A stretch of 64,000 bases of DNA from positions 3,534,001 through 3,598,000 of the forward strand of contig OZ004581.1 in NCBI GenBank assembly GCA_963924555.1. The letters are read 5' to 3'. The DNA is from Crambe crambe. Lineage: Eukaryota > Porifera > Demospongiae > Poecilosclerida > Crambeidae. Positions 24,401 through 36,400 of the stretch are shown piece by piece (positions within the stretch are counted from its first letter, which is position 1; the number at the start of each line of letters is the position of its first letter). A program made the position numbers and the translations under genes. Under the pieces are notes generated by a model, which saw only the letters and a program-made list of their open reading frames with translations, was not told the origin of the DNA and made no database searches.

Positions 24401-27400
24401 GACCTTTGCTTTGAACAACGGGCCACACGGAATCTCTTGGCCTCCTTGAAATAGATCTGCTGAGTGCCTTCTCCCTCCAGTTACTGTGCAGCATATGGAT
24501 CTTCTTCTTCTTAGAAAGTGTGAGGCAATCTTTGAAATCTTTCTTGGAAGATGTCCAGTAATGGTAACAGCAACAGTGTACCTATTGCTAGAGTTTTCAG
24601 GTTCTCTTCTGCAAGAAAACTGTTTTCCGCATGCCATTATTTTGATACACATTTTAGCCTCTGATCCACCGCAGTACTTCCAAATCTTCCATAGTTGAAC
24701 TGGCTAGCTAGCTAGCTAGCTATGGCATGTTTATCATGTGCACATTATGTGCTATATTTTTTGTGTTTTGGTCAGAGTGTGTGTGTGAAATTAATTTTTC
24801 AATATGTGAATTATTACATACTGACCACGCAAACATCATAAATTGCTATTTTCTATACTTTCAGAGCCAAGCATTTCTGCCACTCTTAAGGATAGTGTTT
24901 GTCCGACATTGGGAGAGCAATACTCACTGGAGTGCACAATATCTGCAACAGACTGTCTCATTGAGTATCATGATACGACTTGTGAAATAACATGGTACAA
25001 GAATGGAACAAGGTTACACACAGATTATCTTCAATTATCGAATGCTAAATCTGTTCAGTATGAATTGGAATCCCTCAAATACTCTCATAGGGGACGCTAC
25101 ACATGTGAAGTCACCATTACATGTGGTCTAGTAAATGCACTCCCCAGAACTGCATCCCTCAAAGCCACAAGTAATCAAGTGGATGTTCAACTAAGTGGTA
25201 TGTTAGTTTATATGCATTTGTTGTATATTTATGTCTATAATTGCCTAGTGCAATTACCTAACCAAACTGCACAAAAAAAAAATTGATTACTTGTATCAGC
25301 CTGGGCAGCTGCATGTAGGAAGCTGTTTATGTGAACCTGTAATGCTTGCCACAAAACACTTACTTAAGCCTAGGGTGGCCTATTAGGCCAACAATCCACT
25401 TAGATAAGAATGCTGTAGAAATCAATCTACCCAGTGGAGTAGGAACAGAAGAAATAACCACTAGCAGTGCACTGTAGTGTGAATTAACAACTTGTACAAC
25501 AATGAATGTACACATTCCATGCATCTTGTGTCTTTTATTATATAACACTTCTATAATCATGCTGTAGTATTATTGCAGCTAGCGAGCTGACTCTCAGGTC
25601 ATGACTCATTGAAATTTTAAATAATCTAGGTCTACACTCCAAAATGCTAGTATTGCGGGCCCGACCCTTTACCAACCGCGAGGGAAGGAAAGAGTCTGGT
25701 CAAATCCAATACATGATCTTGTTGTGCACAGTCAGCAATCTTCTGAAGGAAGGGCGCGGCTATGACGTTATTATACATCACGAATTTTAGGAAAAATCTG
25801 CGCTCTGGATTTCTTAGCGCCACATGGCTGAGCAGGAATATGATTACAGATTGGAGGCGGCTATCCAAGAGAGTGGGAGGAGGCTTGGAAACAGCTTTCT
25901 GGTCAGAAAGTGTCGGAATTTTTTTCAGTGCAACTCCTGCAAGTACCTGGAGCAGTTCTTTGGCTGATGCACACCCTGGACCATGCAGCCTTTTCTTTTT
26001 CCTATGATCACTACCAATGAGATCTCTGCACAAGCAGCAGCTGGTTAACATGACTAAACTCATAGGACTACTCTAGCTCTGCAAGCACACACGCGAAAAA
26101 AATCGTTTGAGAGCCGTGACGTATCGTGACGTTTTGCGCATGCCCGCCACCAAATCTTTGGCAAGTTGAAACAAGATCATGTATTGGATTTGACCAGACT
26201 CTTTCCTTCCCTCGCGGTTGGTAAAGGGTCGGGCCCGCGAGACTACCAAAATGCCCCAGGCATACATACACATACATGTACATACGTGTCCCGAAATAGT
26301 AGCACTGTGCGTGTGCATAATGCGCATGCTCCAATTGTTTTCTACAGCCTTTTGTCATAGAGGTGCTAGCTTATTTAAGTGGATTGTAGGCACTTGTTAT
26401 CCAAGTGCTTGTGGTAAATATTTACAGCTTTCTATATATGGAGCTTCCCAGTTGGAACCACAACTTACATGACTCTTGTCTCTGACAGCAATATGATGCA
26501 CTGGAGCCTATCAGCTGCTCACTTGCTCACTGTCAAATGCTGCACATTACTATAGTAATAGTTGTAGAGGCTCTAGGCTTATTTAAGTACTTTGTTACAT
26601 ATAAACTCAACAGCAAATCTTCGAAAGAGTTGTAGCACTAACTTGCTTGCTCGCTCGCTGTCAAAATTAATGTTGCACATTGCCCGTTCCCAGGCCTTCC
26701 TCTCCACCTCACAAAATTAACGCCTGGGAATGAGGCTAGTATTATAAGGGAAAAAGCATTTTGTGAAATGAAAAAAGAAGTAGGGATGACCACTGCTCAA
26801 AAAACAAGAAGGATGGAAATGGGATCAATCTTTGTTCTGTATATCCAGCTAACAATCCCTACATATACGTCGGGTAGCTTCAGATTATAGTGCAGTAATA
26901 TATGTATATGTAGGGATTGTTGGCTGGATATACAGAACAAAGATTGATCCCATTTCCATCCTTCTTGTTTCCTTACTTTTTTGAGCAGTGGTCATCCCTA
27001 CATCTTTTTCATTTCACGAAATGCTTTTTCCCTTACTTGTTTTCCTGGTCTTTTTTCCTCTCTTTTATGGTTTTAGCTATGTATAGAGTTCATTCTTCTA
27101 TGCCGGGACAGATGGAATAAGAATAGTTCTCCAATAGCATAGCAATGAGTCAAGGTGTTGTGTTATTGTTGAGCTATACTTAGAGGTCGAATATGCTAAA
27201 ATAGAGTCTACCGGTAGCTGGATTGGTGAATCTAAAATCCCCAAATCGATAGTGTAGTCCATTATCTAGAGATAGCTGAGTAATATTATAATTTCGAATA
27301 ATTAGATATCAAATACATGCGCATGCATATTATAGGCTTCCTAATTGAATTAGTCGAGTGCTGTGCTCCGTAGTGTCTCCTTTTTTCATCAACTCTTTCG

Positions 27401-30400
27401 AGGATCAACGAGTAGAGTGGTTCGAGAGATATGGTTGTCTAAGAAGAATAATAATAAGAAGAAGAATAATAATAATAGAGAAGAAGAAGAATCTAGCGAT
27501 TTACCTGCTTGCCGTATTTCAGAAACGGTAAGCTTCCTGGTCCTGAAACTTGGTCTGCACATTGTAGTAGGCTCTAGTAGGCTGGATAATCATTCACAGT
27601 AGCTTTTGTTAGGTCTAAGTGGGGGAACTAGAATTTCACTTTTGTATTAGTCTAAAGGCGGCGTGCGCGGCCGTCCGAGTCATCCAGTGCTACTGCACTC
27701 TCTAATATATGTTTGTGGCAGAAAATTTTAAAATATGCACTTATTTGACACTAGCTTATTTCATACATGCAACATTTTCTTGAAGCCATAATGCTGATTT
27801 GAATTCCTGTTGGCTTCGCCTCCAAGGCTATCAGTTAAATCGATCATGCCTGGATATATAGATTGCATGTGAGTTTAAAATTAATGATCCATCGATTGAT
27901 CCATCAATTGATCCATTGATTGAACTCTGTGAGCTTTAGTGAATTTTTGAACACAAACATTGTTCCTTATAATTATAGGAGCAAATCTGAAATGGTTATA
28001 AGCAAAGAGAGTGCAAACAAAATCTTTTGGTGACTACACCCACTATGTGATCAACAGTTATACTATGGTAACATAGTACTTACCATCAATGATCATGTAC
28101 CATGAGAGTATACTATTTTACGGTCACGCTGTCACATTTTGCTTCTTTTTTTTTGATGTATTCAGAACCAAAACTCAAAGCTACTTTATCTCTTCATCCA
28201 AAAGATGGTAACCTAGTTCTGGGGAAAGAATATGAACTGCAATGCAAGCCTGGATTGAATATTCCAGGAATGGATATTGATTGTTCCAGACTTGATTGTA
28301 CCTACAAGTGGCACAAAAAAGGAAAAGAAGAACCCATAGACATTACAACAAAAGGAATCCTTAGCTTGAAATCTTTTGAATTTTCTGATGCTGGATGCTA
28401 TACTTGTACAGTTACTGTTAAAAAAAATTATCTTCTTGATAGTGACCTCACGGTCACAGAAGAAAGAGATGTGGAAGCAGTACTAGGTAAGACAAGATAT
28501 GTTTTGTCTGTTCAAAGGAATGCATTGTGTAAAGCAAGGATTTGTGCAATAATATTATTATGAGGGATGGAGCCTGATGTTGGATAAATGGGGGGAAGGA
28601 GGGGGGTGGGGGCAGGAGATCCCTCAGAGGATATTCATAATCCCGAGTCTTGAGTGCTTTTATGCTCAGCACTTACCAACTCTATATTCCAATTATTGCA
28701 GCAGAAAAATGCCGGGAAGAAATGAAGGAGAAGTATAAAACGATGCAGTTTGACCCCATTGATAACAATTGGACAAGGAGGCATGTGATCAAACTCTCAC
28801 TTGAGAATCATGGTAAGGGAAAACCTGGAGATGGAAATAAAGGGACTCTAGAAGTTTCAGAGATTTTCAAATCCTCTAAGCATATCACAGTACTTAAGGG
28901 AAAACCTGGAGCTGGAAAAACTACACTTATGAGAACAATTAGTCGTGACTGGTCACTTGGAAAGATCAAAGAGTTTTCAGAAAAGATACTCATTCTGGTT
29001 ACAATCCGAAATCTTCATCATCAAGATTACAGTGTAGAAAACATCATAAAACAATCATGCTCCGACAGCGAAAAGTGTAAATACCTTCTTCAATGCCTTG
29101 ACAGTGGTCAAGGAGAGGGCTTTGTGTTTTTATTGGATGGATTAGATGAATATCACGAGTCACCCCAAGACATCCAGCCCAATGCTTCACAGCTAACATC
29201 TGCCGTTGAAAATATTCTAAGTGCGAATATTTTAAAGAAAGCCACAATTATTGCTACATCCAGATACTCTGCCTACTTACTCGATAAAATTAACCATGAT
29301 AATGCATGCTATTTTGAAATCAAAGGTTTTCTTAGAAATGAAGTATTTGATTACTTTAAAGAACGTTTTAAGGAGGATAATGACAAATGTAGTGAAGTGA
29401 AAAGATATCTAACAGAAAATCCTAACATGGTGAGGTTATGCTATATACCCTTACACTGTGCTATTATGGCAAATATATTATTTGAAAAGCATAAGGAAGA
29501 TCCACCTAAGACCGAAACAAAGTTTTTCGAGATGCATACAAGATGTAGAATTGTCCGATCAGTACATAGACAAGGTAATCGTCTTTTTTTTCTACGAAAG
29601 CTTGATAAACTTGAGGGTAAAAACCGAAACCTATTTAATGGTATTTGCGAGTTAGCATACCATGCAACAATGGAAAATACACAGAGTTTAGATGAGATGG
29701 AACTAGAGAAGCTCGAACTTAAGTTTGACAGTTTCCATTCACATCAGGCTAATATTAATGGAGGCCTAGGGTTACTTGTTGTCACCCCCGATATAACACG
29801 AGAAGGTTTACCTAACAACACATACAGTTTTACTCATCTTGCTGTTCAAGAATTCTGTGCGGCGTTCCACATTGCTAAACTGCCACAGAAAGATATAACT
29901 GAGATCATCAAGGATGAGAAATGCTGTAATCGCCTCAATTCTGCATGGAAGTTTATTTGTGGACTACTAGACTTCACTAACAACTCTAATGGTGCATTGG
30001 AAGTATTTCGTACTTTAATAGAAAAATGTACAAATGCAGGAGAAGATTTGCTTTTCAAGATTCAGTGTGCTCATGAGACTCAGGAACAAGAGCCATGTAT
30101 AGTCCTTTATAAATCCCTCAAAAAAATTGGGATTTTGGGCATGACACCACCAGAACTTTCACTTTTCATGGATACGATGAAAATATTAGGGAGTGCGGAC
30201 ACCGAACTTCCAGATCTCGAAAGTATCAAGTGAGTGTCATTGATATGGCTGGTATGTACAGCAAGCATAATCATATAGTACAATGCAGTTTATTATGCTC
30301 TAGCCAAATCACAGCTGTAAGGTCATAGGGCAGTTGTAAATAAATCTTGTAGTGAAATGTTTGCAGAAAGTGTAAATAGCAGTACATTCACAGAAGTACT

Positions 30401-33400
30401 TAATTTAACAACAATTCTTCCAGTGTTTACCATGGTTCTACTAAATACAATCCATTTGTATAGTGTACTGATTACATGATATGTAAGCAAAATAGTATAT
30501 CCTTTCAAGTTTGTAGTGAAGATGAGATTTACTCTCCATATCCCTACACAGCCTTGGTGTCAACCAGATTGAAGATGAAGGAGCCAAGATTCTCTCTGGA
30601 GCCTTGAGGAAGATGCCCAATCTTCAGGTTTTAAAGTAAGTTGACCTATGTACAGCCATAGATATACTAGACTACGTACACAGGATTGGAAACAGGTCAC
30701 ATGCGCCCATAACGACAATACTGACAATCCATGTAGGCAGCTGTTCATGCTAAATTGCCCCTAACAAACAGGGGAGGAGAAGTAGTGTGCCAAATTTCTG
30801 CTAAACTATAGCCAATTGGTAAGTTCAAAGAATGCAAAGAGTGGGCTAGTATAGTGCTAAACAAGCATAGTTCTTAAAAAGGCTGGTTTCTCAAGTGTTA
30901 GAGGGTATAATTGCGAGTAACAATGGTAGTTCGACTTTGTGGACCTCTGGAGCTTGGATATTAAAAGTATAGTCTCTTTTTTTCCACTAATCTGTTAGGT
31001 AGTGATCATTCATATATACATATGTACTTTTTAAAGGTGCCTGTAAAAAAATCATGTCAATGTTACTGTTTCTTCAGATTACCCATGGCTGGCTGTCAAG
31101 AAAAGCTATAGTAAAGAAGGATACTATAATGTAGCAACTAATACTGTCACTTTACACATATTTCCTTTCGTGTTATAATAAGAAAATGATAATAACAAGT
31201 ACTGATAGTGCACTGCTGAACATCCAATTCATCGAGCGATTTGTTGTGATATACTTGTTTTGGGGGATCAAGATGAAGAGTAAAGCTGCTCCAGTGTATC
31301 CTTTCCTGCCCCTGATACAAGAAGGTATCTCATCTCCTCACATAAGAACAACAACATAATGAAATGGCTTCTTACACCATCAATGGCAAATGGCATGCCA
31401 TCTCCAGCCCTGCACAAAATTAAAACTACTTGAGTACATATGGTCAACTAGTATCTTTCATTTTATGGCAGCTAGACTTCTATTTTAGTAGTAGGAGTGC
31501 CACAAAACTTTTCAGTCACCTGTTTCCATGTTTTTCTTCCATAGCAACAGTAAATTGACTGAACTGACATGATAAACTACTACAGCTATAGGTCATTGAG
31601 ACTTTTCACTTATAATCATAATTATTGCTGCGCTAAATACCTTGCCTTTCACCCTCTTTCTTATTTTGTGTAAGATTTCTCTGTTCGCCAGGTGCCTACA
31701 CAGATGGTCTATAAATTCTATGCGCGCATGCCCTGTTTCCAATCCTGTGTACGTAGTCTAGTATATCTATGGTACAGCTAACTACAACAGAACTCAGTGT
31801 CCAACTTACACTGATTAATATTCATGTTGCTGATACAATATAACAAGTAAGCTAATTACATGTGAGCTGTAACTACATGAGGGAAAAAACATTGAAAAAA
31901 AAATCGTAGGGATGACCATTGTTCAAAAAAAGTAAGCAAAACAAGGGTAGAGGGATGAAGGGGGGTTAATCTTTGTTCTGTATATCCAACCTACATAATA
32001 CATCACAGGTACTGATAATGTATTGTTGGCTGGATTTAGAACATAGTTCAGTGGTTTTACAATATTTCTAACTGACTTCGAAAGACAGCAGGTTTTCTAA
32101 GTGCCTAACAGTAGATTTTCTAAGTGCCCCAGGCTCTTAGAAAACCTACTGTTAGGCACTTAGAAAACCTACTGTTAGACATTATCTTGTATATGTTACT
32201 ATAGCTACTAATGTGATCACCAAGGAGATGCGAAAAAAAGTATTGATTGTTTCTTTTTGTGTTTTGTATAAGTAAATATAATCATGATCATGGAATGTTT
32301 AAGATAGCTAGATTTAGCTACATACATAGCTAAAATATGATCGAAGTGTTTGTTCTATCGAAGTTACTGAGCTGATCCAGCATTAAAAAGTGAAAGATCC
32401 TGTTTTTGAGGCCAAGCTATTTGGGAGAGAGAGTGTGTTGGTGATGGCATAAGAGCACTTATTGCCATCTGATCTTCTTTTGGCTCTGTAAGTGCAACAT
32501 CTGTGCATTTCTTTTTGGGGTTGTTCAAAATATCAGAAACTGCTTCCTGTTGGTCACTGGATGTGCGCTTGTATGAACGTAGACCTTCAATGCTTCTATG
32601 TCCCGTTCTCTCCATTACAAGCTTTTCATCAATTCCTGATGAATATAGGCGAGTAGCCGCTGTGGCACGAAGGGAATGATTAGTTTAAATCCCTGAATTC
32701 CACAAGCCTTGAACTAGCCTCGTACCCAGGCGCCTTATTAAATTTAAAATAAGGGCCTGGTATCTACTGTTTGCGCATGTGCTGGTTTTTCACGGTTTTC
32801 CGTGAATTAGTGCACTTTTGGAAATTTTAGGATACGTAACACGTCACAATATATTGGGCGGGGCCTTGTTTCTATGACGGCTAGTTACAACAGGGTGCTT
32901 CTCCAGTTTCAGCTATGCCACCAATGTGGCTACCAGCGGCAATGATATTTGTTTCTCTGACGCCGTCGCTTTCCAAGGCTTGGAGACGTTGGGCTTGCCT
33001 TATGTGGAGGAACAGAGCTTTGCCCATCAGGTCTGTCTACGAAGTATTTTTATGTCTACCGACTGGTTTTGGGAAGAGCTAAGTTCTGCCGTTTGTAGTG
33101 GACCACCAGAACTTCCATTTGTCTCGGAAAGGTCTGGCCGCGCGAGATTCTTTAATAAGAAAAAGAGGTGGTAGCTAGCTGGGAAGAGAAGCGCAGTTCT
33201 TGCTCCAGATGGAGGATCAGGTCAGAGGATTGAGAAAGAAGTATGTGAAGGCCTCCATAATCACCTCTTTAAAGTCTGCTTCCAAGGAGAACTTGGCTAC
33301 TGAGTCTTGTTCCTGCGGCAAAGATCGAGTCATCAAATTAGCACCTCCCACTCAACGGCGTCATCCGCACACTATAATGATATTCATAGATGCTGGGATC

Positions 33401-36400
33401 ACGCACGCGCAAACAGTGGATACCAGGCCCTTATTTTAATAAGGCCTGGGGACGAGGCTAGCCTTGAACATATTTGAAACAGCATTAACTAGCTTATTTC
33501 TTTCCACTGGTGAGATTGAGTACCAGCAGTCTTTTTTGGTTTCTTGAGTGGTACTAAATAAAAAGCATTAGCTGGAACTTCTAGAGGGCAGAGTGATAGG
33601 TATAGTTTGAAGAGTCGAACAAAGCACCTAGACGGATTGTCTATGTTGGCATAGTGACATACTACTTTTGATTTTACATTCTTCCTGGACCGTTTTTGGA
33701 AATATCTTCTGTGTACAACAGGTAGGACTTCTCACCTGGTTTTTTCAATAACTTGAATCTGACATGGGTTGTGTCGTAAATTTCTGTGCTCGTCCCCACT
33801 GCGTAGAGCAAAATATAGGCCGTTCATGTAGATGATGGTATTAAGAGGACTGTGGTCACCTAAAATCTTCTCTTTCCACACCTCGTCTTCAGTGATTGCC
33901 TCAGCTTACCTGTGCACAGACCCCAGTCCTTTTGATTGCAACCGCTTCATTTCTGCATCTAGACTTCCACAAAATCCAAAATGTCAACAGTCTTTCTGCA
34001 ACCTAGACCGGAAGTCCATCGACGTAATACAAATTTTTTTTTCAGTATAATATTGCGCACTCAACCCGCGAATTAATTCTAATTCTGGGTAAATGGCGGA
34101 TTTTACAGGCTATTACAGGAATCACGCTAAAACATAGAAACCATCGACAGCCCTCAGGCCCTTAGTAGCACCCTCGCTTCGCTTGGGATGCTACAGCCTC
34201 AGGCCTTCGGGTGTCTAAATTACTTAGATCCCTTGGTCTCACTGTCTAACTATTATATACAGAACAAAGATTGACCCCCTTCTACCCTTGTTAGTTCATT
34301 CATTAGTAAGTACATTTGGCAATGGAAAGAGGGTTGGGGAAGCTGCAATAGTTGTGGGTTGACTGCTCACCGGATGGTTCGTGGAGACTTGAGACAATTG
34401 AGAGAAACTATATATCATGTCGGCCATTGATGTTGATGGCATTGTAGTGTAAGTATACTATACAAGAACCATCATAAGGCTGCTGTAGTGGTTTCCTGAC
34501 AGCATTATATCAAATGGAGACATGCATGGAAAAGGCTAGAGCATACGTATGGCTTCATTCTGACTGAGTTAAACTGAAGCATTCACTGGGAGATATAGAC
34601 TAGTGCAAAACACCAACTCAGCAGCAGTATTTTTGAGTGCTGTACGAACACCCAGGAGTACCATGGGTAGGGTATCTGTCAAGTGTTCTGGATTGGGGTG
34701 TGCTTTCAGAGATCCTTTCAGTTGAAATCGCTCTATGAGTCTATTTGCAATGAGGTGATATGATGTAGTGTGAAGATTTTTTGCTTAAGAGATGAATGAG
34801 TTTCTCCCTATGTAAGTGTGCACTCAAAAATTGATGTCCACAATCAGTATTTCCAACCATTTATGAATGCTTGAGCAACAGTCTCTTCTGTGATATCTGC
34901 CGTTGGAATGGCTTCCAGCCAACATATGAAAAGATCAATACAGGTGATGATATAGCTAGGTACAGCTAGCTGATGGATGGACCTATGATAGTGAGATGAA
35001 TCTTATCAAAGTGGACATTGGGGGTAGCAATAGTGAGTGGGGTAACTGTATATCTCTGTACCTTTGATTGTTGACATTGTAGATAGGATCAAGTCCATTG
35101 TCTAATATCAGCATTGATGCTCGGCATACAAACTGGGAGTAAAAATTGCATGGTGAAAACTAATTGGAACAAGAGGATGGCTACCGTAAGTTTGAGTGAG
35201 TGTAGCAAGGCTTGCAAATGTGTAAGTTCAGGATCATCTGATTATGCTATAGCCATTGTTCTGGGTACGATGACTGGGATCCCAGTGAATCATCCAAGTT
35301 CAGTGTATTTGATGGCCAAGTAGATTGAGAAGTTCACAATCAAATTAATGTGTTGGTTTGAGTGTTTTGAGATTGGACACCACTGATAATTGATGTATTG
35401 CTGAAGGATTCCTCCAACTGCTACATTGTCATGATGCAGGTTGGTGCATCTGGTTCTGGGTGAGCAAGGAGTGTAGCACTAGCCATCACTTGTATTGAAT
35501 GCTGTCATGGCAGTGTCATTCCACACCATGGTCTTTGAGCTGTTTGTGAGTGGTGTGTTGAGTGGCTGCAGGGTGTTCACACAGGAACTTGTGGTAGAAG
35601 TTCGCAAAGACCAAGGAATTCATGATATTTCTGTTATCAAAATGACTTTAAATTTGTCCTCTAGTAGACCATTCCATCACTGTTAATGTGGTGGCCAAGG
35701 AAAATTGAGAGAGATTTAAGATGCTGCTTGTGCTCTTTTGGGCTGGAACTAGTGATCAATATATAAGTCATTGATGTACATAGCAGAAGTGGAGGCTACG
35801 CAGCACCTGTTCCATGAATTGCTGAAACATTAATTTTGAATTAATTATTGACTTATTGCCATCTGATCTTCTTTTGGCTCTGTAAATGCAACATCTGTGC
35901 ATTTCTTTTTGGGGTTGTTTAAAATATCAGAAACTGCTTCCTGTTGGTCACTGGATGTGCGCTTGTATGAACGTAGACCTTCAATGCTTCTATGTCCCGT
36001 TCTCTCCATTACAAGCTTTTCATCAATTCCTGATGAATATAGGCGAGTAGCCGCTGTGGTACGAAGGGAATGATTAGTTTAAATCCCTGAATTCCACAAA
36101 CCTTGAACATATTTGAAACAGCATTAACTAGCTTATTTCTTCCCACTGGTGAGATTGAGTACCAGCAGTCTTTTTTGGTTTCTTGAGTGGTACTAAATAA
36201 AAAGCATTAGCTGAGCTTCTAGAGGGCAGAGTGATAGGTATAGTTTGAAGAGTCGAACAAAGCACCTAGACGGATTGTCTATGTTGGCCCTTTCGGCTTT
36301 ACTTTTCGACCTTTGATTCTTCCTGGACCGTTTTTGGAAATATCTTCTGTGTACAACAGGTAGGACTTCTCACCTGGTTTTTTAATTACTTGAATCTGAC

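Larger units (their letters stand above)
25198..28165 (+). other. 3-kb intron between Ig3 and Ig4
   Basis: Filled by a long-TIR element (25654-26239), a dispersed repeat (26255-26690) and a palindromic MITE (26781-27001). A weak exon-like frame at 27363-27527, ending at GTAAGC, has an (aat)n/(gaa)n run and no domain; I do not call it a gene. Confidence 0.5.

Noticed and set aside
25647..26063. 138-residue minus-strand frame
   Set aside because: Lies wholly inside a long-TIR element and overlaps its arm; no domain seen, and other frames there are open too.
27363..27602. Possible first exon of a separate Ig-NACHT gene
   Set aside because: Has a plausible donor but no ATG in frame, simple repeats inside and no recognised domain.
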